Below are positions 1-11,320 of a stretch of DNA of 64,000 bases, piece by piece. Within the stretch, counting starts at the first letter, position 1, and the number at the start of each line of letters is the position of its first letter. Origin of the DNA: Chaunax sp. Z400 (lineage: Eukaryota; Chordata; Actinopteri; Lophiiformes; Chaunacidae); assembly GCA_037577475.1 (NCBI GenBank), contig CM075184.1, positions 6,473,594 to 6,537,593 on the forward strand. Direction: 5' to 3'. The translations under genes and the position numbers were made by a program. Below the pieces are notes generated by a model. The model worked only from the letters and a program-made list of their open reading frames with translations. It was not told the DNA's origin and ran no database searches.

Positions 1-235
1 TTGCCTGTTTGAGTTTGTTTTTTTTATTTTGACGAGCCACTCTGAACTTTAGATGGAGAGACAATGCATGTGAATGAACATATGAATTTGATTTGTGATC
101 TCTTTTATTAAGCTTGTACTTCCATTTGAAGTGTTTGTTAAGCACTTTCTTTAAGTTGATGTCACATTTTTAGGGACTGAAATGAATTTACAATGCAAAT
201 CTAGAGATGACGAGTTTATTGCACTTTGTTTTCCA
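1..235. repeat. Dispersed repeat, copy 1 (pairs with 42.05-42.30 kb)
   Basis: This stretch aligns by eye with 42,050-42,295 in the same orientation. Shared blocks include gaatgaacatatgaat, a 'ggactgaa..gaattta' block and 'ttgcattttgttttc'-like sequence near the end. It is probably an old interspersed element, perhaps the interior of a hAT-type transposon, because the second copy lies between two hAT-like termini. No coding potential is visible and the family is unknown. Confidence 0.5.
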
Positions 236-918
236 CCCCTTCAACAGTCAGAGGAGAAAACTGGTCTGTTCCCAAAGATTTGGCCCAGATTATGTGGTAG
301 TCAGAGTTCACAGATCCAGTCTAACACCTCCTGATCTGCTCATGGAAAATAGGAGCTGCCCAAATCATTTTCAAACATGTTTTGACTTTTTGGTGTTAAA
401 ATCTAGATAATTCAAAAAATCTGGATGATAAGACTGTAAGATGTTGACAGGTATTAAGCCAACCATTAAAATCTTACCTCCAGTTCTTGCTCAAGGATAT
501 ATATATATCACATAATTAAATCCTGCAGTGTGTGATGCTCCATTATTTTAGAGTCTTGTAGTGTGTGCATGTTTGAGATTTGAGAGATCACTTGTGGAGA
601 TTGATTTTATGTGTCTGATGAAAGCTGATTTCATAATCAGGTAGGATTTTAACAGATATCCAAATCAGTAATCAAGTGAAAACACCATTAAAGCCTTGTT
701 TCATTCATGTTCATGTTGTTTCTTGGTGCTATCTGCCATCATCTGATCACTTTGCCTTCATTATTTGGGACATGAAAGCATTGGAGAAGTCCTGATAGAG
801 AGAGGCTGTCCTGTCCCATTATCTGGTTAACCTATAGATCCCACATCCTCAGCTGTATATCAGCAGGAAGCTGCTTTCAGACAGGCTTTGCCCTCTCCCT
901 CCATGAGACTGAGACAAA
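236..918. other. Non-coding; repeat segment at 525-655
   Basis: No gene is seen. Bases 525-655 are similar to 28,513-28,635 in the same orientation; both contain 'tgtgatgc.ccattatttta', 'tcttgtagt.tgtgcat' and 'taggattttaa' blocks. This is a second unnamed dispersed repeat. The rest looks unique. Confidence 0.4.
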
Positions 919-1223
919 AGACTCTTTTACACAGCCTGTTCAAGGCGGGAATTTTATGAATGTCATTATTCCGTCTTTACTGTTCGGTATATATGGTATG
1001 AAAATAGAGGGGGGTGGGGTGGGGGGTCATTGCTGTTCCAACTTTGAGGTGACAGCAGAGGTACGGACAGAACTGATTAGAAAGGGTCAGATGGAAGGAT
1101 GGGCACAAAGACACCGGCAGTATTTGGTTCTTTGTAAAAAAATTAAAAAAACAAAAAACAAAGCCAATGTGACGTCAGATCTTCATTCCTGCAGTATGAC
1201 AGGACCTCTGTGCAAAAAAGGCT
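919..1223. mobile_element. MITE family A, copy 1
   Basis: The left end contains cttttacacagcctgttc and the right end contains ctctgtgcaaaaaaggct, imperfect inverted ends of the same type as at 11,321-12,169. The interior shares 'ttcaaggcggga' and 'ttgctgttcca' blocks with the copy at 16.7 kb. It is short and has no transposase, so it is non-autonomous. The G-rich run at 1,009-1,027 lies inside it. A PIF/Harbinger origin is inferred from the TAA duplication around copy 2. Confidence 0.6.
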
Positions 1224-1296
1224 AAAGAGTTAATTTCATGTCCATGACCAGCTACACACGGTGGAGACTGAAGTATTATAAAGTGGAAGGAACTCA

Positions 1297-1300
<4 letters not shown>

Positions 1301-1370
<70 letters not shown>
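1301..1370. repeat. Compound (CT)n(CA)n microsatellite
   Basis: About 38 bp of CT dinucleotides run directly into about 32 bp of CA. The short open frames crossing it on both strands translate to dipeptide runs and are artefacts. Confidence 0.98.
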
Positions 1371-1372
<2 letters not shown>

Positions 1373-2581
1373 CGCTGGATGCCTAGGGGGGGGGCACTCT
1401 GGACCGGATGGTCAGAAGAGACGCCCTGCATAAGAATGGAGAGCAGAGGAGGAAATAAAAGGAAAAAACAACCATGGAAAAGCGTCTAAACCAGTGTAGA
1501 AGAGTACAAACAGACAAAACAGCCACAGACCATAATAAACACTCAATCACTGAAAAGACACTGTCCTCCAGAGATAAGGTTATTACTCATTATTTATGTT
1601 TGGACGGCTGACAAAAGTGGAAATAGAGAACATTTTCAACACAAGAGCCAGGAGATGGTGTATCCTCCTGAGTGTCATTTAGAAATAAATATCACTGTAA
1701 TAATGAAAACTACATGTAAGAATCAGTAAAGGTTTACAAGATATGCTCTGATTCATGCTGGAAACGAACCTCAGCCTTTTTTGGGGGCCAAGTCCAACAC
1801 CGAATTCTAAGTTCCAGACAGAAATCACTTAGCACCATGACTCCAAATGGACTCAATGATGATTTCAGCCTGAAATGTTTTTTAAGTTAAAATTGTCCGA
1901 GGTTATAGATATGACTATTGATCAACATCAAAACCAAGACAATGAAAATGAATAAACTTTATCTATGGGTTTCTTTATCACCATCTAACGTAGATATGTA
2001 ATGGAAAACCAAAGGTGACCAGAAATAATGTGCATGTGTGAGGGGTCCTTACATGGATAAGGAAACTGCTTGGTTCAACCTGCAGCTGTGGACTGACTCT
2101 GCCCTTGTATACAAGGCGCTCTGATGAAGGCTGTGAGCTGCGTCAGTGTGCATTTTGTGATGTGTGCCGAATAAATAAGCTACATGTGAATTCATTTTGA
2201 GATGTGCTACCCTTTTTTCATTTTTTGGGGAAAAATCCCAAGTATTTGTAATTAGCAAAAGACACATTACATCGTTTCTGGTATACATATGCAATTTGTC
2301 AAAGAAAGAATACACAGTTTACAAGATGCAAGATGTGCTTCAAAAGCAAAGTTCACTCTCTTATTAAGAATAGGTATAAGTAGTAGCCGTGGAGATGCAA
2401 GAGGGAGGAAGGGGTGAGGATGGGGTTGAGGGAGGAAGGTTGTAGGGAAAAGGAGGAGTGGCTGGAAACCATTCTTTTCTTCCTTCTCTGTGATGTACCT
2501 GTTGGTGACATCATCAATGCTCGAGGATCTGGTGCAGCTCCAGAATTCCCAGGTGCAAGCCTTCCACCTTGGAAATTAAAG
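1371..2581. other. Non-coding, no recognised feature
   Basis: Mixed-composition DNA with a G9 run near 1,387-1,395 and purine-rich sequence at 2,398-2,460. No gene, RNA or named repeat can be supported. Confidence 0.5.
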
Positions 2582-2698
2582 TCAACATTGAGCTTTTGGG
2601 GTCTTATCTGAGATGTTGTCCATCTGCAGCGTCTCCATGAGTTCATCTGCAACGTCAACAGCCTCATCTGCTATGGCCTCAGCCTGGCTGAGAATCAT
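2582..2698 (-). other. Unrecognised 38-codon open segment
   Basis: On the minus strand an ATG at 2,698 opens a 38-codon frame ending in TGA at 2,582-2,584. It contains the acidic, protein-like stretch EAVDVADELMETLQM. A stop lies directly upstream of this ATG, and a possible AG splice acceptor (ttctcag on the minus strand) sits just inside the frame, so it could be a terminal exon or a retrocopy scrap. I do not recognise the protein and there is no further support such as neighbouring exons. It may be chance. Confidence 0.15.
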
Positions 2699-3510
2699 TC
2701 ATCTGATCAACTACAAACTTGGTACGGGAGTTTCTGGGGCCTCAAAGAAGCGTAGAGTCAAATTTGGTTCAATTTGAACATGTGACATGCTCAGTATTAA
2801 TACATGTAGAATAAACAGGTATGCAGAAGAGTGGCTTCAGGCCTCTGCAGACTGAGTCCGGCATGTCCTCACATACATCCGCAGCCGGTTGCTCAAGAAA
2901 GCTGCAACCAGCAATATCACAGGCCAAGCAAACGGTCCAGACCGAACGAGGTGGTCCTCTGTAAGCTCTGCAAACTGGAACTATCACAGCTGTACAACTG
3001 ATCTGCATGAGCGATTTGTCGAGACGGCAGAAAGATCGGACAGCACCGTAAGACCTGTTTGCTTTTTCATAACTTGGAACATGTTTCTGATAGTATAGCA
3101 GTCACTTATCTAACTACAATATGAGGAATCTCTGCATGTATTTAATTCACCTGTGTCCAGAACTGTTCATATGATCTATTTCAAACCTGGGTTGTGAGTT
3201 GCTGGGAGCCAGAAGAAGTTCAGTGTTGAACTCGGTTCACCCGGCAGGTTAGCTTGAGTGACCTGTTCACCCCTGTGGTTGCTGGTCTTGGGGTCTTATG
3301 GGGCCTTATATAAACTGTGTGTGTGTGTGCCTTCTGTCAGCTGGGGATGAATCCCCGTACATATTGAATGTGTAGCTGGGTGGAGATGTCATCTCTTCAC
3401 TCAGAAGGACTGCACCTGGATCAACATAGCTCTTTGTAGAGAATCGTTACAACATAATCGACAGTCCTTCAGAAAACTTTGGGCGATGCTAAAAATGGTA
3501 AAAGTATAAT
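2699..3510. other. Non-coding, no recognised feature
   Basis: No gene or named repeat. A TATATAA motif with a short TG run follows at about 3,306-3,330, but nothing downstream marks a transcript. Confidence 0.5.
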
Positions 3511-3516
3511 ACATCA

Positions 3517-4390
3517 CATGTGAAACGGGATCAAACTAAGTTCAGGACACACAGAATAAACATGTTGACCGATTTGTGAAATGTACAGTTGTGTTTAGCC
3601 GTCTGCTTTCATCTTGATTTTTCTTTACATGTTAGCATGTGCTTGTTTTAACGTGTGGAAACACAGACGTGAAAAAACATGTGTTTTATTATATTATATT
3701 CATATCACATGTGAACTGTAAGAGCGTCATTATTTTACATGTAAACATATTAAAACCTTACGTGGAGAATACGTATGTGAACCCCAAATGTATTTCCCTC
3801 CACATGCTAGATGCAAACTACACATGTCATTATCATGCATGTGCATGGAGAAAACATTTTTCTGTTCATATGTATTTTTAAAAGAAGGGGTTTAATTTGT
3901 TAAGGTTTGAAACATCACATGTGGAGAAACCAAAATGAAAAACATGTGTACAAAATAATGTAGTGAAATCCTCAAATGTGCATTTTCACATGTGACATTT
4001 TCATTGCATCCAGTCTGGTGTTCATGTCTTTTTATTTATTCATTGTTGTGTTTAATTGTCTGTCTATAACTGTATCAATTGATTCAATATAGACTTATGA
4101 TAGGACTCATACTGAGAGGAGATCTGCAGTCGATTGGATGGATTCAGCATACGTTTCCTTTTACAAAATCATTCCTGTTCAGATCAAACAGCAAGCCACC
4201 CACCTTGAGTCTTGGATCTCCTTCAGGTTTCTGCCTGTTAAGAGGAAGTTTTTTCTCTCCACTGTCTCCATGTTCTTGCTCATGGAGGATTGTTGGGTCT
4301 AGACCTGCTCTTTTTGAAAAGTGCCCTGAGATAACTTTTGTTGTGATTCATCACTATACTGCTATACAAATAAAAGTGAATTGAACTGAA
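3517..4390. mobile_element. Interspersed element, copy 1, with ACATGT-rich left part
   Basis: Bases 3,832-4,390 are matched almost throughout by 6,317-6,885. The shared body ends in a common teleost interspersed 3' sequence: 'tttctgcctgttaagagg', 'ctccactgtctccatg', 'tctagacctg' and a terminal (A)TTGAA-like tail. That tail is typical of a fish LINE/SINE 3' end. The stretch 3,517-3,995 holds about ten ACATGT hexamers, many within CACATGTG. No open coding frame is seen. The repeat class is uncertain: the tail suggests retroposition, whereas the clustered palindromes resemble transposase-binding repeats. Confidence 0.6.
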
Positions 4391-6316
4391 TATGCCCAAT
4401 TCAATAAAGGCATTTTAACTCCATCCTTGGGCAGATGTCAGTGGGCCTGAAATAAGCCCAGAGGCTTTCGTTTCTCATCCAATCATTTCTGTTGATGGTT
4501 TGAAGCCACGTCTGTTGCCAGTTTTTCATTATCCAATGGAATTTAAGCCCTGATCCTGATTTGGAACCATAATAAAATCTGTCTCGATTGTAGTTGTGCC
4601 TTCCTTTCTGACAGCCAAAGTAATCGGCTGTACAGAGTGACGCAAACAAATTTTTTTTACTAAATGCACATTTTAACTGCGTTACTTTTTGTTTGTGTCT
4701 AAGTTTATTCAGCTCCTATGCTTGAGCAAATTTCAGTAAAGTTTCTGTAAGGCACATTTTACATGCGATTTATCTCCTCCACATTTACACCTCTGGTTAT
4801 TTTGCTGACTTGACGGTGCTGATGAAATGAGGAAGTGACGTGTGTTAAGTCACAAAGAAAGAAACCTCTGCTCAGCCACACATGCTCGTTTACCTCCTCC
4901 TCTTCCATTCTCCCTCCATGCTGCATTTTCCTCAATGGAGCTGCCGGCTGCAGAGTGGAAGCCTTCCATTGGCTGAGTCTTGGACCAATCAGACCAGAAC
5001 CTGGGTTATGCCTTCAGGCCATTCACAAATGCTCCTCAATTGCAACCCTTCCTGCTTCCTCTCTTTCTGCCTTTCAGTCACACATGAACACAACTTTTTT
5101 CTTATGGTGTAAAGTTTAACAGCGTCTCTCTGTCACAATATGGATTGAGAATTTCAGTATGGATATTTGAACAGATGTGCGTTTTTCTTCAAACATATTT
5201 AATGTGAACAAACATAAGAGATGACAATTATTTAGTGTTTACCCAAGGAGAAAGCTGCTGAAACTTTCTCCAACCATGCTGTATTAATGGCAGTAAGTAA
5301 AACTATTGGCAATATTCTGGGTGAATAAAGGCAATACAATTTAAGTAAATAGACATTTAAGTTGCAGACAAAAAAATGGAGGGGAAAAAAAGGCAAGGGA
5401 GTGGAGGAAAGGATAGAGAAGTAGAAGGTCAGACATGTTGAAAGGTTTGTTCATAGATAGGTCATGTTTAATACTCCATACATCAAGAAATAAAATACAA
5501 ACAGAAAACTGGGACTGACATAGAAATCAAAATGTTGATTCCACCTCCTCCAAGATATACTGTAGGTTGCTGGGAGATTCATAACATAACTTTGTCTGTA
5601 TTATTATCATGTCTTGTGTTGTAGCTGCTGCCCCACCCAATTTAAGCAGAATTCTTTATCAGCACTCATCTTATCCAGCTGTGCAGATACAACGGGTCTG
5701 AGTCACCACAGATATGAGACTATGGGCGTGATGATTAAAGGAGGGGCATTTACATACAGTCATCACAGATCTCTGAGTCACAGCTAATTTCAAATAATGG
5801 AGATAAAGATCAGAATCATGAGATCGGCACGAAAGTCTGCTGCTGCTTTAAAATCAAAGTGAATTTACTTATTGTACAAGGTGACAGCAGCGATAATGCA
5901 TTTAGTGTCAGTTATTGAAATACATTCACTGCTCTCTAGGATGTAGGAGTATGTACATTTTATCTTCAGTAAATTTGAATGGCAGTTTACTTATCTTGTG
6001 TCATTTTGTTAGTCTGTAGCAACACTTTATTCTGGTCTTCCTGTTCAGTAACTGGTTCGTGGAGAAGGTAATACTTTTGCATGCATATTACTGAGAAACT
6101 GTGTTTTGAAATATTTAGATTTTTTTTGTCTCATTAGACATAGTTGTTGTAATGAGATGTTCTGACTGTAGTCTAAATCATTATTTACTTTCAACCTTTG
6201 TTTGACAAAGCACCTTAATGTCAGAAGACATTCTACAACTATTTCCACAGGCTGTGTAGTCCTCCCATCTCTCTCTCTGTTTCTCTGTCTCTTTCTATCT
6301 CTCTATCGCTCTCAAA
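4391..6316. other. Non-coding, no recognised feature
   Basis: No gene. A purine-rich patch lies at 5,372-5,430 and a CT-rich patch at 6,268-6,312, directly before the second element copy. Confidence 0.5.
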
Positions 6317-6885
6317 CATGCATGGAGAAAACATTTCTCTGTTTATATGTATTTTTACAAGAGGGGATTTAATTTGTTAAGGTTTTGAAACATCACATGT
6401 CCAAAAACCAACATGAAAAACTTGTACAAAACAAACATGTGAACTCTTCACATGTGCGTTCATGCATTTTCACATGTGACTTTTTCATTGCATCCACTCT
6501 GGTGTTCATGTCTTTTTATTTATTCATGGTTGTGTTTAATTGTCTGTCTTTAACTGTATCAATTGATTTCAATATAGACTAATGGTAGGATTCATACTGA
6601 GAGGAGATCTGCAGTCGATTGGATGGATTCAGCATACGTTTCAAAATCATTCCTGTTCAGATCAAACAGCAAGCCGCCCACCTTGAGTCTTGGATCTCCT
6701 TCAGGTTTCTGCCTGTTAAGAGGAAGTTTTATCTCTCCACTGTCTCCATGTTCTTGCTCATGGGGGATTGTTGGGTCTCTGCAGAATAAAGGGTCAGTCT
6801 AGACCTGTTGGAAACCATTGTGGAAAGTGTCTCGATATAAATGTTGTGATTTGGTGCAATGAAAATAAAATTGACTTGACTTAAT
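6317..6885. mobile_element. Interspersed element, copy 2
   Basis: Direct repeat of 3,832-4,390 with substitutions and small indels. It adds 'ctctgcagaataaagggtc' within the 3' module, which copy 1 lacks. It ends 'aataaaattgacttgactt', the expected short-repeat tail. It carries only the right part of the ACATGT cluster. No coding frame is seen. Confidence 0.65.
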
Positions 6886-7679
6886 TTCAGCTAAACTGAT
6901 TTCATAAACATTCTGAATTAGTTCAATCTCTAAATGTTACTTAACCAACACAACTAAATGTTGTGCAGATCAGTATTTCAGTTCGGAGCAATAAAAATCC
7001 ACATCACAGTTGTCGGGACTGGCCACACTAACTCATTTAAGCCATGCATGACAAAAACACATAAGCCTGGAGGAGTTCTCCCAAACCCACCTTCACAACC
7101 CCCAGCCATTCTCCTCGACGTGGACCCCTAATGTGAATGCAAAACGCAAAGGACCACCCGGCAGGGGTCTTTAATACTCAAGCACCCTATTGGCCACCTA
7201 TTGAAAGGCAAACTGAGCATTTTAATACACTTCTGAGAATCTAAATGTGCTGCAGGGATGGACGGGTGTAGGGATCGTCAGGCAAAACAGGAGTAGATCA
7301 AGGCGAAGATTAGGCCATAAATTTTTACTTAAAGCTTGCCCCCTGGCCCCAGGCAGCAAGCAGCCCTCGACGGACCACAGTCAGGGTTGGGTTATGCTTT
7401 AACAGAGCTTCTTCATAAAATGCATTGTCTGACCATGTAGAAAATCAAATGTGTTTATTGTTGGGAGGAGGAGTGAAGTCAGTCATCGTAGAAAGAGGTG
7501 ATGTGATATTGTTTATATACCGTGTTGCGGCCTGTTGAATACCGCGGTTTGGTGGTTGAGTCGCCGGCAGCAGCGTCCGCGACCAGTGTAACATGTCAGT
7601 CATCCTGCTCCTCAGGTGGCAGAGGCGGCTGAGCTGCAGCCTGGTAGTTTAACTCCTGGCCTAAGAGATGGTGGGCCAG
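6886..7679. other. Non-coding; possible LTR/leader of the Gypsy relic
   Basis: No gene. The part from about 7,480 may be leader or LTR of the Gypsy-type relic that follows, but no matching second LTR is visible after 9.5 kb. Confidence 0.3.
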
Positions 7680-7739
7680 AGGTTAAGTCTTTCACAATGC
7701 CTCGGTTCGAGCCACTCTGTTGAGTCTTCACCTGGCTCT

Positions 7740-8580
7740 AAATTACATGCCCATGTTAAGTTGCGAATAGCGCAACTTCAGCAAGAAATTCAAGAGAGAG
7801 AAATAGGAGGGAGGAGGGAGAGTTTCGGCTCCAGCTGAATAGGTTGGAGCCGTAAAGCTGCACCAACTGGAGCTGCAGAAAGCCGCCGACTCCTCTCCTG
7901 CCATCATACGGTCTCCAGACCAAACCGAAACGTTTGACGTGAGTAAATATGTTTCTTTGGTTCCAACTTTCCATGAACGTGAAGTTGAATCATATTTTGC
8001 CACATTTTAATGTATTGCTATTGCTTTGCGTTGGCCTAGAGATGTGTGGGCTGTTTCGTTCCAGTGTAAGTTCACGGGTAAAGCTCAGGAGGCGTGTTCG
8101 TCCCTCTCGGTGGAAGACAGCGTAGACTATGACAATGTTAAAGCTGCTATTCTGCGTGTATATGAGCTGGTGCCTGAAGCGGACCGACAGCGTTTTAGAG
8201 GCCTTAAGAAAACGTCAGGCCAGACATGCACTGACTTTGCTCGAGAGAAAGGAGCATTATTCGATCGTTGGTGCTCTGTGTGTAAAGCAGAAGATTTTTG
8301 CTTCTTTGCATGAGCTCATGCTGCTTGAAGAGTTTAAAAACTGTTTACCTGAATGTGTTGTAGTTTATTTAAATGAACAGGTAAGCACTTTCCAGCTGGC
8401 CGCTTTTCTGGCAGATGAGTTCGCTCTCATGCACAAAAGTCTATTTATTGAGCGCAGTTGTTCTCAGGTCACTGATTCTCAGAATCCTGGTTCCCACACA
8501 CGTTCCTGTGTCTGCGCCAAGTACCAAAGCTGATAAGCGTTGTTTTTTCTGTCACAAACCTTCATTTAGTAGCTGACTGT
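7740..8580 (+). pseudogene. Gypsy-type gag pseudogene
   Basis: Gag is the structural polyprotein forming the virus-like particle of an LTR retrotransposon. A coiled-coil-like N-terminal part (HVKLRIAQLQQEIQERE, from about 7,750) leads into a capsid-like region (KFTGKAQEACSSL; LRVYELVPEADRQRFRGLKK) and continues with LLEEFKNCLP. Near the end, 8,541-8,555 encodes C-x2-C followed by His, the start of a CCHC zinc knuckle; its last Cys is in another frame. The frame is broken several times: near 7,815, near 8,010, around 8,290 and around 8,565. Conservation with fish Gypsy gag is recognised from family knowledge. It is not translatable as one protein. Confidence 0.65.
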
Positions 8581-8604
8581 CTGACGTTAAAGCCAAAGCA
8601 GCAG

Positions 8605-9470
8605 GCAGCAGTGTCAAAACAGCCGGAAGGTGTGGGGTTGATTAACACTGCGTCTGCCAATAGTCAATCCATCGTTCTTAAAGGTCCAGATGAAAGTTTC
8701 AAACCATTCATCTTTAATCGATTTGTGTCCCTGAGGATCAGCGCCCAGTTACAGTGCTGTGAGACACAGCCTCTTTGTCCCTCATTCTTTCTGGTGTCCT
8801 GGCAATAAATGAAAAATCATCCTGTACCTTAAGTGCAGTTGTCAGAGCCGTAGAAATGGGTCTGGTGCCCACACCCTTGCATCATGTTCATGTACAGTCT
8901 CAGTTGGTTACGGGTTTCTTCCCTATAGCTGTCCGCTCCTGCTTTCCTGTTGATGGTGTTGATCTCATTATGGGAAATGACATCGCTGGTAGTAAAGTTC
9001 ATCCTGTACCTGAAGTTGTGAGTCTTCTAAATACTGACTCTGAACATGAAGACCTGGCCCAGCATTATTCAGAAGTGTTAACGGATAATGTTCAGACCCA
9101 AGCTCAGGTCCGTCAGCACGGTCAGCATGATCAGCACGGTCAGCATGGTAACTTGTCTGACTCAGTGTTTGCCTCTGTTCTGTCTAAAGACAGGTTGCCC
9201 CCTGTCCGTGACCCAGGAAGCTGCAAAATGCAAGAAGTAGAGGAGGTAACTGAGTCTGTCACTCCCGCACCGTCTGTACCGTTGACTCGCAAGTCACTCA
9301 ACAACGCCCAAAAGAGTGATTCGTCCATGGCAAAGTGGTACACCATGGAAGAAAAGAGCGAGACTACACGTTCTGAAAAGCGATCTCTTTTAGTTAACGG
9401 TGGAACTCAGTTAAGTGATGGTCAGCCTCTCAGACATGTTGTGGTTGATTGTGTTGTGTTAACATTGTGA
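8605..9470 (+). pseudogene. Gypsy-type protease/linker pseudogene
   Basis: The segment starts with protease-like sequence (SFKPFIFNRFVSL). At 8,763-8,771 the expected aspartic-protease D-T-G motif reads D-T-A and is directly preceded by an in-frame TGA at 8,760-8,762. After a frame change, 8,775-9,470 is open for 231 codons and includes NEKSSC, HHVHVQSQLVTGFFPIAVRS and VDLIMGNDIAG, which match the C-terminal half of Gypsy proteases. The rest is low-similarity linker. Bases 9,112-9,149 hold a short tandem repeat encoding QHGQHDQHGQHG. This long frame is a surviving part of pol, not a host gene. Confidence 0.65.
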
Positions 9471-11320
9471 TTGCTTTTTGTGTTGGCAATTCACCGCCCA
9501 CATTTCACCATATGGTACGTTTAGTGCCAGGGGATGTGCCCCATGGTGATGTGGGATTGAATTATGTTGCTGAGTATTCTGATATGTGGGTGCAGCATGT
9601 TACGACTTTAACTGGACTGTGTAGTCCTGTCAGTGTGTAGACTGAGGGAGTGTCAACATGTTCCTGTGCCACTGGGTTCCTTCTCTGCAGTGCTCCTGTT
9701 CTGACTGCACCAAGTTCTGACTGTCCTCCATTCAAGTTGGAAGAGAACGTCGGTGCGTCCGCAGCTGGTGCTGTGCGGCTGCATGATGGTGAGGGTGAAG
9801 CCACCAGGGCCGTGCCTTTAAAAGCCCTGATTGCCAGTGGTGTGGTGCCAGTGGGCCAGTTGGCAGTGATTGTACTGTGTGGGTAAACTCGAGTAGTTTA
9901 TGTGACCATTACTTTACTCTTAGGGTGTTATTGTTGTTTATATTGTTTGGTCTTATATTTTGATTTAACTTATTCTCTGCTTGTGTTGCAGATCAGCCTT
10001 CCTTTTGAAGGAGTCACTTTTCATTGAATCATTAATAGTTGATAATTTCTAGATAAATCATTTATTTTCTGATTGTCTGTCTCTGTTTTCCCTCTTTTTT
10101 TTTAAAATCCCAGTTATCAAACGTAATGTGTTACTCCTCTCATCTCCTGGACTCCTCGGGGGTGTAGCACCAAAATAACAGAGCACATTTTCGGTATGGG
10201 AAAAAAACCATTCTGTGACTGTGCCAATAACTGAGTGAAGAGGGTGTGAATGTTGGATGTTTGGTCCCTTTTTACATATGCCCCAACTTGAAGGTCCAAA
10301 CTGGGCCCATAACTACACTTCAAATACCCAGTTTGGTTGAACCTGACTGGTCTGATCAAATATCCAACACAAATTCAATCCAAGACTTTTATTTTATCCA
10401 TTATTGTATTGGCTACACTCTGGTCCAGTTCCAAACCAGCCCCTGCATGTCTGTTTCATGTTCGCGTGGAGGATCTGCCACATTAACATTCCAAAATGAT
10501 TAGCCTTTAGTAAAAGTGGATCATAAATCCAACACCACGTCTGCAGCGACGCAGGCTAACACACCACACTCCTCTCAAGTGCAACAGCGATGGAGGAAAC
10601 TCCACATACCTACAAATTATGAACACAGCTACAAGTTCTGTGTGCTTATTTCCAAAGAATAGGGAGTACGTTGCCCCACCTCAGACTGTGAATTAGCAGA
10701 TATATTTTATTTTGAACCAATGTTCTGTTGAGTTCCAGAGAAAATGCTTCTTACATGTGCTGATTTAATTTGACGTGATGGCCTGTGTTTAAGTTACTGT
10801 CGAAAAAGTTAAAGACCGAAACTGATTAAGAATGGCAAACCCAAACCCAAACAAAAACATGTTAATTAGTCATTTCTCCTTTGTATGCCATGAATGTAAT
10901 GAGTATGCCATGTCATTTCCCTCAAATGTCTGTTCCTGCTGTGTAATTTCCTCTTTTGTATCTTTAAATATGTCATGTTTAATAAAAAGATCTAAGTGGC
11001 AGATGTTCATTGCACACCAGGCTGATGTTCTTGAATGTTCTTGTTTCCATCAGAGAAAGCCGAGGGCGTCCCAAAGCTTGCCAGTGTATTTACACCCTCC
11101 TTTTTAATTAGGAGAACCTCCAATTACACATCAGGTTAGGCTGAATCCAAATGTCCACCCTCTGAACTTGCAGACTGAGCCCTCATAGACTTAAGTCATA
11201 CATACTGTGACATAATAACCATCATCACGACAAGCTTGCGAGGGCATAAGACTGCAAGGAAATAGAGGCCTCTGATAGCTCTAAGACACAATAACAGAAT
11301 TCATTTTGATTTATCTCTAA
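9471..11320. other. Non-coding, no recognised feature
   Basis: No gene. The part up to about 9,900 may be leftover retrotransposon sequence; the rest has no recognised feature. Confidence 0.45.

Larger units (their letters stand above)
7680..9470 (+). mobile_element. Gypsy-type LTR retrotransposon relic (gag + protease only)
   Basis: Contains a degraded gag followed by a protease-like segment, in the order expected for a Ty3/Gypsy element of fishes. Reverse transcriptase, RNase H and integrase are absent: after about 9,050 the reading frame carries only linker-like sequence and then ends. No flanking LTR pair could be identified. The two coding pieces are listed separately. Confidence 0.7.

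Noticed and set aside
2353..2667. 104-codon minus-strand frame
   Set aside because: Runs through low-complexity purine-rich sequence and conflicts with the more plausible 38-codon frame; no domain recognised.
8775..9470. Host gene from the 231-codon open frame
   Set aside because: Its N-terminal half is Gypsy-type protease sequence flanked by broken gag, so it is retrotransposon-derived.
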